This document shows positions 37,482-45,216 of a stretch of DNA of 64,000 nucleotides, in pieces. Position 1 is the first letter of the stretch. Every line of letters starts with the position of its first letter. Made by a program: the position numbers and the translations under genes. Below the pieces are notes generated by a model that worked only from the letters and a program-made list of their open reading frames with translations, made no database searches and had not been told where the DNA came from. Source of the DNA: Caldicellulosiruptor acetigenus (GTDB taxonomy: Bacteria; Bacillota; Thermoanaerobacteria; Caldicellulosiruptorales; Caldicellulosiruptoraceae); assembly GCF_026914305.1 (NCBI RefSeq), contig NZ_CP113866.1, positions 2,546,001 to 2,610,000 of the forward strand. The letters run 5' to 3'.

Positions 37482-38846
37482 TCAAACCTTCTTTGGCTTT
37501 AAAACTGAAACTATAAGTGCTGTTACAACTGTTCCTATTGCAATAGCCACCGCATACAAGAGCAAATTTCCTACAGCGTTTGGTATCGGCAGTACAAATA
37601 TCCCGCCATGTGGAACTGCTAAAGTACATTTGAACAAAATGCTCAGGGCCGAAGTTACTGCTGATCCAATCATAATAGATGGAATAACCCTCAGCGGGTC
37701 TGCTGCAGCAAATGGAATAGCACCTTCAGTTATAAATGAAATCCCAAGGAAGAATGCTGCCTTTCCTGCTTCTCTTTCTTCTGTTGTAAATTTATCCTTT
37801 GCTATCAAGGTTGCAAGTGCCAAACCAAGTGGTGGTGTCATACCTGCTGCCATCACTGCAGCCATTATTGTTGAAGGCTGACCTGCCGCCAAAGTTGATA
37901 CAGCAAATGTATATGCAGCTTTGTTGACAGGTCCACCCATATCAAACGCCATCATCAAACCCAAAATTATTCCAAGTAACACAGCGCTGCCACTGCTCAT
38001 GCTCTTGAGCCATTCAGTCATTGCCTTATTTAAAGCTGCAACAGGTTCGCCTACAACATATATCATACCCAAACCAATAATCAATGTTGACAAAACAGGG
38101 AGTATCAATACCGGCATCAAACCTTCCATTGTCTTTGGTAGCTTTATGGTTTTCTTAAGCCATGCAACTAAATACCCGGCTGCAAACCCTGCAACAATGC
38201 CGCCCAAAAAACCTGCTCCAAGTTTATTTGCTAAAAGCCCACCTATCATTCCTGGTACAAGCCCAGGCCTGTCTGCAATCGAAAATGCAATAAAGCCAGC
38301 CAGTATTGGAACCATGAGATAAAATGCACTGCCACCGCCTATGTCCATGAGCGCTGCTGCAAGTGTTCCTTTTTGTTCAAAAGCTTTGATACCAAACGCA
38401 AAGGATATTGCAATTAAAATACCACCTGCAACAACAAATGGAATCATATAAGAAACACCTGTCATCAAATGCTTATAAACACCAGTTGCTTTTTCTTTTG
38501 CTTCTTTCTTGGCCTCAAAGACCTTATCAACATAGTCCTTCTTCTCCATGTTCATAGCCTTTGTGATAAGCCTTTTGGGATCTTTGATAGCATCTTTCAC
38601 ACTTGCTCGTACAATTGGCAATCCTTGGAACCTATCTTCGTCAATCTTGGTGTCACAGGCTAAAATTACCGCATGTGCTTGTTTCAAATCCTCTGGAGTT
38701 ATCTCATTTTCTGCACCGACAGACCCTCTTGTTTCGACCTTGATTTCAACCCCAAGCTCTTTTGCCGCCATCTGAAGTGCCTCTGCCGCCATGTACGTGT
38801 GGGCAATTCCAGTGGGGCAAGATGTGACAGCCACAATTTTTTTCAT
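37482..38846 (-). CDS. fruA: PTS fructose transporter subunit IIBC
   Basis: Fructose-specific permease of 454 residues. The IIB domain (about 1-100) begins KKIVAVTSCPTGIAHTYMAA, with the phospho-accepting Cys10. The IIC domain (about 125-450) has about nine membrane helices with VPGMIGGLLANKLGAGFLGG and GPVNKAAYTFA. No IIA domain is fused; EIIA is a separate gene upstream. The ATG at 38846 follows AGGAGGAATGG; the frame is open six codons further. Fructose enters as fructose-1-phosphate, the substrate of the neighbouring fruK product. Confidence 0.95.
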   Translation of the reverse strand: MKKIVAVTSCPTGIAHTYMAAEALQMAAKELGVEIKVETRGSVGAENEITPEDLKQAHAVILACDTKIDEDRFQGLPIVRASVKDAIKDPKRLITKAMNMEKKDYVDKVFEAKKEAKEKATGVYKHLMTGVSYMIPFVVAGGILIAISFAFGIKAFEQKGTLAAALMDIGGGSAFYLMVPILAGFIAFSIADRPGLVPGMIGGLLANKLGAGFLGGIVAGFAAGYLVAWLKKTIKLPKTMEGLMPVLILPVLSTLIIGLGMIYVVGEPVAALNKAMTEWLKSMSSGSAVLLGIILGLMMAFDMGGPVNKAAYTFAVSTLAAGQPSTIMAAVMAAGMTPPLGLALATLIAKDKFTTEEREAGKAAFFLGISFITEGAIPFAAADPLRVIPSIMIGSAVTSALSILFKCTLAVPHGGIFVLPIPNAVGNLLLYAVAIAIGTVVTALIVSVLKPKKV

Positions 38847-38867
38847 CTTCCCATTCCTCCTCATTTT

Positions 38868-39317
38868 TTATTTTTCTTCAAAAGCAGTTATGACATCTTC
38901 AAAAGACTTAGCATTATATAATTTTTTTCTCACATCTTCATGCATAAGTTTTCGTGATATAAAACTTAATACATGAAGATGTGTATCATCCGCATTTTCA
39001 GGAACTGCAATTAGAAAGAATATATATGCAGGCTCTCCATCCATAGAATCAAAATCTACCCCTTTTTTAGAAACACCAAAGGTAATACAAGGCTCTAAAA
39101 CTGAACTATCTTTCCCATGAGGAATTGCAATGCCCATACCTATACCTGTTGAAAATTCTTCTTCACGTTTTATAACTGCCTTTTTAAACTTTTCTTTATC
39201 AGATAGTTTTCCATCTTTATAGAGAAGATCTATAAGCTCGTCAATAACTGCTTCTTTTGTCTCTGCTTGCAGATCAAAACTCATTCTTGATGGTGAAAAC
39301 AAAGTTTTTATATCCAT
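38868..39317 (-). CDS. PTS fructose subunit IIA
   Basis: A 149-residue EIIA of the fructose/mannitol family that passes phosphate from HPr to the IIB domain. The active His lies in GMGIAIPHGKDSSV. The N-terminal EAVIDELIDLLYKDGKL helix is typical. It overlaps the end of fruK by 10 nt and precedes the EIIBC gene by 21 bp, so the order fruK-EIIA-EIIBC is translationally tight. Confidence 0.95.
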   Translation of the reverse strand: MDIKTLFSPSRMSFDLQAETKEAVIDELIDLLYKDGKLSDKEKFKKAVIKREEEFSTGIGMGIAIPHGKDSSVLEPCITFGVSKKGVDFDSMDGEPAYIFFLIAVPENADDTHLHVLSFISRKLMHEDVRKKLYNAKSFEDVITAFEEK

Positions 39318-40255
39318 TTTATTTCCCCCAGCCTTTCTAATTTTATTTTTTCCAAAAACTCCTCAATTTCATTTTTCTCAGGCGGTTTTACACCCTCCTT
39401 TGAAACTTTTGCCGCTGCACATGCTAAAGCAAGCTTGAAAATAGATACATCATCCATATTTTGCGAAAGCCCATAAGAAATAGCTGCAACCATTGAATCG
39501 CCCGCGCCTGTTGTGCTTTTTACCTCAACCTCAGCTGCCTTTGCAAATAACCACATGTTTTCTGTCACAAAAACTGCACCCTTTGCTCCCATCGAAATCA
39601 AAACCTTTTTTATCCCACTTTCTATGAGCTTTCTTGCTGAACTTACAATAGAATTTAAATCATTTTCATCAACATCAAAAAGACATTTAAATTCGTGGAT
39701 ATTTGGCTTTATAACATCTGGCTTTTCTAAAACGCCTCTCTCAAGCGCTTTTCCGTCAGCATCAAATATAACCTTTGCACCTTTTTGTTTTAGCATTCTT
39801 ATAAGCTCTACATACACATCCTCATCTGCACCAGGCGGAAGGCTTCCTGAGAGCACAAAGATGTCATCAGTTTTTGCTATCCTATCTATCTTTTCAAACA
39901 AAAGACTTATGTCTTTCTTCTTCACTTCAAAACCATTTTGATTGAGGTCGGTATAAACCTTTTGCGCTGTCTCAACAATCTTGATGTTTGTTCGTGTAAG
40001 ACCATCCACAAGAATGAAGTCAAAATCAAGCTGCATGTCTTTTAAATATTTCAAAAACCAATCCTTGTTGTCATTTCCTAAAAAACCAAGAGCGATTGAC
40101 TGCCCGCCCAATGCTTTTATAACCTTTGAGACATTGATGCCTTTCCCACCAGCATCAATCAAGCAACAATAACTTCTGTTTACCTGCCCTTTTTTTAGAG
40201 TATCGATGTATATTGTCATGTCTATTGCTGGATTTAGTGTAACTGTATAAATCAA
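39308..40255 (-). CDS. fruK: 1-phosphofructokinase
   Basis: PfkB-family kinase of 315 residues converting fructose-1-phosphate to fructose-1,6-bisphosphate. It begins MIYTVTLNPAIDMTIYID, has the GGKGINVSKVIKALG substrate motif near residue 37, and ends with the catalytic STTGAGDSMVAAISYG motif near 250. It lies 27 bp after fruR on the minus strand. Confidence 0.96.
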   Translation of the reverse strand: MIYTVTLNPAIDMTIYIDTLKKGQVNRSYCCLIDAGGKGINVSKVIKALGGQSIALGFLGNDNKDWFLKYLKDMQLDFDFILVDGLTRTNIKIVETAQKVYTDLNQNGFEVKKKDISLLFEKIDRIAKTDDIFVLSGSLPPGADEDVYVELIRMLKQKGAKVIFDADGKALERGVLEKPDVIKPNIHEFKCLFDVDENDLNSIVSSARKLIESGIKKVLISMGAKGAVFVTENMWLFAKAAEVEVKSTTGAGDSMVAAISYGLSQNMDDVSIFKLALACAAAKVSKEGVKPPEKNEIEEFLEKIKLERLGEIKWI

Positions 40256-40282
40256 TTTGATCCCACCTTGAAATTTAAAGTT

Positions 40283-41035
40283 TTACGTGATGACCTTCAC
40301 ACCAAGTTTTTCATACTCTGCTCTTTGTCTGTCATCCATCTTATCAGTTATAATATAATCAAGCCTGTTTACAGGACATATGAGTGAAAAAGTAACCTGG
40401 CCAAATTTTGAACTGTCTGCAACCAAAAACACCTCTTTTGCATTTTCTATCATTGCTCTTTTTATAGCAGCTTCAACATGGCTTGGAGTTGTAACTCCAA
40501 ACTCTATCGACACTCCGTTTGCTGCCACAAAAGCTTTGTCAACCCTAAATTGTCTTAGTATGCTTTGCGTTATATCTCCAACAAGAGCCTTTGTCTTTGT
40601 CCTTATCACTCCACCTGTCACAATCACTTCAAGATTATCATTGTTAGAAAGTTCGTATGCTATATTTACTGAGTTGGTTATTATAGTTATATTTTTTGCA
40701 TTTATGTTTCGTGCAATGTATTGGGTTGTTGTTCCAGAATCAAGGATGATGGTATCACCATCTTTGATAAAGCTTGCTGCAAGTTTTCCTATGTACTCCT
40801 TTTCTTTTGCAAACTTGTCCTCTTTTTCTGCAAAAGAAGGCTCAAAAGAGGTAATAAAATTGTTGACCGCCCCACCATGAGTTCTTTTTATTATCCCCAG
40901 AGCTTCAAGCTCCGCCAAATCCCTTCTGATAGTAGACTCTGACACACCAAACAGCTTTGCAAGCTCTGAAACCTTGACACTTTGCCCACTTTTTATCATC
41001 TGCGCTATTTTACTTTTCCTTTCCTCTGCAAACAT
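40283..41035 (-). CDS. fruR: DeoR-family repressor of the fructose operon
   Basis: A 250-residue DeoR regulator. The N-terminal winged helix reads SVKVSELAKLFGVSESTIRR, and the sugar-phosphate sensor domain contains DSGTTTQYIARNI and TNSVNIAYELS. The ATG at 41035 follows AAAGGTGA; an in-frame ATG 16 codons upstream has no RBS. It is the first gene of the fru operon, and operator-like direct repeats lie in its leader, so it probably represses itself and is relieved by fructose-1-phosphate. Confidence 0.92.
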   Translation of the reverse strand: MFAEERKSKIAQMIKSGQSVKVSELAKLFGVSESTIRRDLAELEALGIIKRTHGGAVNNFITSFEPSFAEKEDKFAKEKEYIGKLAASFIKDGDTIILDSGTTTQYIARNINAKNITIITNSVNIAYELSNNDNLEVIVTGGVIRTKTKALVGDITQSILRQFRVDKAFVAANGVSIEFGVTTPSHVEAAIKRAMIENAKEVFLVADSSKFGQVTFSLICPVNRLDYIITDKMDDRQRAEYEKLGVKVIT

Positions 41036-41047
41036 TTTATTCACCTT

Positions 41048-41136
41048 TCGTTTGTGCTCATTTCGATGAATGAATTTAATCATTTATGCTCATTTATGAT
41101 TAATTTCATTATAGAACATGAAAGCTGCCCTGTCAA
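41048..41136 (-). promoter_or_regulatory. fru operon promoter and operator repeats
   Basis: A consensus minus-strand promoter has TTGACA (41131-41136), a 17-bp spacer and TATAAT (41108-41113). Downstream of the start point, TCATTTATGCTCATTT (41080-41095) and TCGTTTGTGCTCATTT (41048-41063) are direct repeats matching at 14 of 16 positions. They are 32 bp apart, about three helical turns. They are good candidates for FruR binding. Confidence 0.78.
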
Positions 41137-41304
41137 GCACCTTTTACAAAAAATATATGCCTTCTTGTCTAAATTTGTTTGATTTGCACATATATAATAA
41201 GATGGTATTGTGAAAAGTGAAAAAGAAGAATATTGACTGTCAGAAATCAAAGGAGTATATTGATATTGAAAAAACTGAGAGTATGAGCATGAGGTGATTT
41301 AAAA

Positions 41305-41937
41305 GTGAAAGTTGTTGCATTCAATGGAAGTCCACGAAAAGAAGGAAATACATATCATGCTATAAAAATAGTAGCACAGGAGCTGGAAAAGGAAGGAATA
41401 GAGGTTGAAATTGTCCATGTTGGTGACAAACTAATTCGGGGTTGTCTTGCCTGTGGAATGTGCGCAAAAAACAAAAACGAAAGATGTGTAATTGATGATG
41501 AGGTAAACGAGTGGATTGGGCTTATGAAAAACGCAGATGGAATAATCTTGGGTTCTCCTGTTCACTACTCATCAATTTCAGCTACAATGAAAGCGTTTTT
41601 GGACAGAGCCTTTTATGTCTCTGGTGCAAATGGAAATTTGTTGCGCCACAAAGTAGGTGCAGCTCTGGTGGCAGTAAGACGTTCTGGTGGAACACAAGCT
41701 TTTTTGCAGCTTTTGCAATACCTAAACTATGCAGAAATGCTTATTGCATCATCAAATTACTGGAACATCATTCACGGTACTCTTCCTGGCGAGGTTTTGC
41801 AAGATGAAGAAGGTGTTCAAATTATGAGAGTGCTTGGCAAAAACATGGCTTGGCTTTTGAAGCTTGTTGAAAATGGAAAAGGCAGTGTTTTAGAGCCTGC
41901 AAAAGAACCAAAAGTAGTTACCAATTTTATAAGATAA
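41305..41937 (+). CDS. NADPH-dependent FMN reductase / iron-sulfur flavoprotein-like
   Basis: A 210-residue flavodoxin-fold protein. FNGSPRKEGNTYHAI at residues 5-19 is the FMN phosphate loop. CLACGMCAKNKNERC near residue 48 is a cysteine cluster found in iron-sulfur flavoproteins and related oxidoreductases, and GSPVHYSSISATMKAFLDR is the second flavin motif. The start is a GTG at 41305 with GAGGTGA. It is a single gene with a TATAAT at 41193-41198 upstream. Electron donor and acceptor are not evident. Confidence 0.87.
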   Translation: MKVVAFNGSPRKEGNTYHAIKIVAQELEKEGIEVEIVHVGDKLIRGCLACGMCAKNKNERCVIDDEVNEWIGLMKNADGIILGSPVHYSSISATMKAFLDRAFYVSGANGNLLRHKVGAALVAVRRSGGTQAFLQLLQYLNYAEMLIASSNYWNIIHGTLPGEVLQDEEGVQIMRVLGKNMAWLLKLVENGKGSVLEPAKEPKVVTNFIR

Positions 41938-41943
41938 TAAAAA

Positions 41944-41981
41944 AGAGGGGGTTTTGGAAAAACTTACTTCCAAACCCCTCT
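41944..41981. terminator. Terminator between flavoprotein and deacetylase genes
   Basis: A 12-bp interrupted stem pairs AGAGGGG...TTTGG (41944-41957) with CCAAACCCCTCT (41970-41981). A T run follows on the minus strand, so it mainly ends the convergent deacetylase transcript. Confidence 0.8.
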
Positions 41982-42038
41982 CTTGTCAATAATATTTCCT
42001 CCCAAAATAGTCATCTACTTGAGTATGCTTCCTTTTTG

Positions 42039-42845
42039 TTAAAACCTTGTTATCTTCCCACCTTCAACCTTAACAATCTTATCATCTACAGAAATCCAGA
42101 CGTCAATTGAAGATGGGTTGTATACAAACTCGCCGTTTGCCGAAAACTTAAGATTTTGCAAGGCTTTTATGTAATCTACTATCTCAATGTTTGTTGCATA
42201 CCAGATATCCGGTTGATTGCCAACCATTCTACAAAACTCTTCAATTAAATCCCAGTTGTTGTCGTTGTCAAACTCATAGCTATGTCCCCAAACGTACATA
42301 AGATACAGATATTGCTTCTTGTAAAAGCTCAAAAACTGCTCTGCAAGCTTTAAAAGATTGTAGTTATGGTGACAGGTTGCCTTCCACTCGTAAAAGTCGG
42401 TAGGAAGAGAAAAGTCGCTGCTATTTCCAACAATTCGCGCATAGTCAATACCGCAGTATGGCAAAAGCTTTTTTATCTCAGGTGTATAAGAGCCATTTGG
42501 ATAAGCCAAGCCCCTTACTGGATATCCAACAAGGTCTTCTAAAATCTTTCTGTCTTCTATTATCTGCTGAACTATCTGGTCATGAGGACATCTTGCAATG
42601 GTCGGATGTGAATATGTGTGCGCTGCAACCTCATGACCTTGGTAAAGCTCAGCAACCTCTTTTAAAGAGATTCTATCATCCTGTCCCAAAAGCCCAGCGT
42701 TCAAATTGAATGTGGCTTTGATACCGAACTTGTTGAAAATCTCAACAAGTTTTCTATCCTGCTTTTTGCCATCGTCATAACTCAAAGTCAGCGCTTTGAA
42801 CCTGCCACCAGGAAAGCAATAATAAATCTTTTTCATCTTTTGCAA
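42039..42845 (-). CDS. Polysaccharide deacetylase family protein
   Basis: NodB-fold protein of about 268 residues. The metal-binding motif reads LSYDDGKKQD instead of the common TFDDG, and HTYSHP is the zinc-ligand motif. Only the catalytic core is present, with no signal peptide, so it is probably cytoplasmic. TTG at 42845 sits 7 nt after GGAG; an ATG three codons later is an alternative. It follows the GH13 gene by about 75 bp on the same strand, suggesting coexpression. Substrate unknown: acetylated sugars or oligosaccharides are plausible. Confidence 0.8.
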   Translation of the reverse strand: MQKMKKIYYCFPGGRFKALTLSYDDGKKQDRKLVEIFNKFGIKATFNLNAGLLGQDDRISLKEVAELYQGHEVAAHTYSHPTIARCPHDQIVQQIIEDRKILEDLVGYPVRGLAYPNGSYTPEIKKLLPYCGIDYARIVGNSSDFSLPTDFYEWKATCHHNYNLLKLAEQFLSFYKKQYLYLMYVWGHSYEFDNDNNWDLIEEFCRMVGNQPDIWYATNIEIVDYIKALQNLKFSANGEFVYNPSSIDVWISVDDKIVKVEGGKITRF

Positions 42846-42919
42846 AATTCATCTCCTTGCACTTTAAGTTTATACTTTCTATTTTACCTCTGCGCTTGTG
42901 CAAGGAAAGTGCCAATTTT

Positions 42920-44998
42920 TTATTTAACCTTCAAAATTTTTATATCAAGAGTCTCCATCTCAATTGTAAGCTGCGGAAAATCGTACATATACTCTTTATT
43001 TCCTTTTAGAGAATAGATACAGTCAATTTGTCTGCCCTTCCCCACATCAAATAAACCTGCTTTCATCAAATTCAAACTGACTTTCCTTTTTCGCAGAATA
43101 TCGGCATTTGCAACTACAATTAGATACTGCTTCCCATGTTCATTAAAAAGTCTGTATCCAAATGCCAAAACAAATTTACTGTTGTGAGGAATCTTGAAAA
43201 AGTTTTCTTTGCTTATAAAGTCCAAATATTCTTTTCTTATTCTGGCTACTTCTTCAATTAAAGCTATCATCTCATCTGCACCTTCGTTTGTCCAGTGAAG
43301 AGCGTATTTGTCAAAAAACGCAAGCTTGCCATAAAGAGGGTCTGATTTTGGAAGCATGTACTTACTTTCTGGTTGTGGGTCAAGACCCAAGTTCATTGGC
43401 TGAACTTCATAGACTTCCTGCCCGCACGTGACAAAAGGCACGCTGTTTGGCAAAAAGAAGTTCAAAGCGGTTGCAAACCGTGAAAACTCTTTTTTTCCAA
43501 GCCTTGAAGTTGCGCGCGGACTGTCTGGGATTTCACATGCCGCAAAAATAGGGACTTCAAGCTGCAAAAGTATATCCAAAACCTTTTTTAGTGTCCCTTG
43601 ATAGTATCGAGGCTCTCTTGCCCAAAGATCGCCAATTATCATGTCATACCCTGACTCTTTTGCTTTTTTGTGCGCATCCATTGAAAGTTCTTCTGCAATA
43701 AAGCAAAACTGTGGATCTACATTTCTAGCATTTGAAATTATCATATCTTCCAGTTCTTTTGGAAGAGCATGACCCATGTCAATTCTTGCACCGTCTATGC
43801 CAAAGTTCTTCTGGTAGTGTACAATGATGTTTGCAATTTTTTCCCAAAGCTCTTTGTTTGGCTTTTTGCCTTTATATATATTTCCTCTTATAATGTCAAA
43901 CAAGATATATGGCGGCTGGTCTTCTTCTACATACTTTGCGGACTGAACAGGGTGGTCAAGATACAGCCTTAAGTACGTCACATCTGTCCATGGCGGCTGC
44001 GGGTCATTAAGACAGTCTGAAAAAGCTGGTGCCGTTGTAAGCCCAATCTCTTTTTCAATCAGTTCAAAAAAGTCAAGGTTTTTGTCTTTTTCGCACCTTT
44101 CTTTTATACTCTGCCACATTTGTGGGGCAAACCTATCAGGTGATGGCACAAACTTTTTAATGTGCTTTTGCACAGCCGGGTCTTTGTATATAAGCTCAAT
44201 GTTATCTTCATTTGCTTTTGTAAACTCTTTTATCAAAGTCAGCTTTGGCGGACCGTAGTCTCTCAAATCCTCTATTTTAATCCAGTAAAACCAGTCAGGA
44301 TGTTCCAATATAAAATCAGAGTCTCTTGCAGATGTCCTTGGAATGATGTCAATTATAAACCTTATACCAAGAATATGGCATGCCTCAATCAGCGCTTTGA
44401 ACTGTTCATCTATTGATAGATCATCTGCCATAGGGTCATATAGTACTGGGTCAAGCTCAAAAAAGTTTTTCACTGCATAAGGCGATCCCATCTCACCTTT
44501 TTTATACCTTGTGCTGTTTTTAGTAATCGGAAGAGTGTAGATAGCATCAAAACCCATCTTTTTTATAAGAGGCAAAAGCGCAATTGTTTTTATAAACGTC
44601 CCTGTGTCTTTTAGCCCAAAGCTATTTTCAAGTTCAAGTTTTTTGTCGCCGTCGTGGTCCCAAGCAGAAAATGTTCTTATTTGCATACCATATACGTTGC
44701 TCTTTTCAATCCAGCTACTATATGGTTTTTTAAATACGCTTCTGTCTTGAGAGAGTATCTTTGAAAGCGGCTGAAGGTAGTCAATTTCTTCCTTTTGGTA
44801 AGGCAAAACTGCTTTTTCTGCCGCCCTTGCTACAAACTTATAAGGGTTTACTGAGATTGTGCCATCGCTATTTTCTTTTTTCTCAAGCCCATCATAGCCG
44901 AAACTGTCCCACAGTTTTGGTATTCTGAAATCGTTTTTCTCATCCCATTCTTTTGCTTTATTATTCAGAATCTCAACAAGCTTTTTTAAAGCTGACAT
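42920..44998 (-). CDS. GH13-family alpha-amylase-like enzyme
   Basis: A 692-residue protein of the alpha-amylase superfamily without a signal peptide. The barrel contains MGFDAIYTLPITKNS, DGARIDMGHALP (nucleophile Asp), FIAEELSMDAH (acid/base Glu region) and a later SPRATSRLG segment where the third acidic residue is less standard. A ~150-residue N-terminal extension and a C-terminal beta domain frame the barrel. It does not match the standard neopullulanase or amylase layouts I know, so specificity is open (alpha-glucan transfer or phosphorolysis cannot be excluded). A LacI-type operator lies 64 bp upstream. Confidence 0.75.
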   Translation of the reverse strand: MSALKKLVEILNNKAKEWDEKNDFRIPKLWDSFGYDGLEKKENSDGTISVNPYKFVARAAEKAVLPYQKEEIDYLQPLSKILSQDRSVFKKPYSSWIEKSNVYGMQIRTFSAWDHDGDKKLELENSFGLKDTGTFIKTIALLPLIKKMGFDAIYTLPITKNSTRYKKGEMGSPYAVKNFFELDPVLYDPMADDLSIDEQFKALIEACHILGIRFIIDIIPRTSARDSDFILEHPDWFYWIKIEDLRDYGPPKLTLIKEFTKANEDNIELIYKDPAVQKHIKKFVPSPDRFAPQMWQSIKERCEKDKNLDFFELIEKEIGLTTAPAFSDCLNDPQPPWTDVTYLRLYLDHPVQSAKYVEEDQPPYILFDIIRGNIYKGKKPNKELWEKIANIIVHYQKNFGIDGARIDMGHALPKELEDMIISNARNVDPQFCFIAEELSMDAHKKAKESGYDMIIGDLWAREPRYYQGTLKKVLDILLQLEVPIFAACEIPDSPRATSRLGKKEFSRFATALNFFLPNSVPFVTCGQEVYEVQPMNLGLDPQPESKYMLPKSDPLYGKLAFFDKYALHWTNEGADEMIALIEEVARIRKEYLDFISKENFFKIPHNSKFVLAFGYRLFNEHGKQYLIVVANADILRKRKVSLNLMKAGLFDVGKGRQIDCIYSLKGNKEYMYDFPQLTIEMETLDIKILKVK

Positions 44999-45061
44999 TT
45001 TTCTTATTTCTCCCCTTTTTCATTTTGCTTCTGATAAATTTATACCCTCAACTTATTTTAA

Positions 45062-45073
45062 GCAAACGTTTGC
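45062..45073. promoter_or_regulatory. LacI/CcpA-type operator upstream of the GH13 gene
   Basis: GCAAACGTTTGC is a perfect 12-bp palindrome with the central CG typical of LacI-family sites. It lies downstream of a candidate minus-strand -10 (TAAAAT, 45089-45094), where a bound repressor would block transcription. No regulator gene of that family is in the window. Confidence 0.7.
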
Positions 45074-45139
45074 AATCTATATGAAATTATTTTAGCATAC
45101 AAAATTCAAAATTTGTAGTGGTTTTTTCTGAAAAGTAAA

Positions 45140-45182
45140 GCGGCTCTGGTGCATCTTGTAAAATCCTCTTTCCCAGAGCCGC
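45140..45182 (-). terminator. Terminator after SPFH gene
   Basis: GCGGCTCTGG (45140-45149) pairs perfectly with CCAGAGCCGC (45173-45182). T-rich sequence follows on the minus strand. Confidence 0.85.
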
Positions 45183-45216
45183 ACTTTCAGGTACAGGGTA
45201 TTTAAAATCTTACAGC

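Noticed and set aside
37482-38322. Long plus-strand frames opposite the EIIBC gene
   Set aside because: They are shadows of a highly conserved membrane-protein gene on the other strand.
41230-41304. Possible leader peptide with RBS before the flavoprotein gene
   Set aside because: Only eight codons, no regulatory codon run and no terminator pair; chance is more likely.
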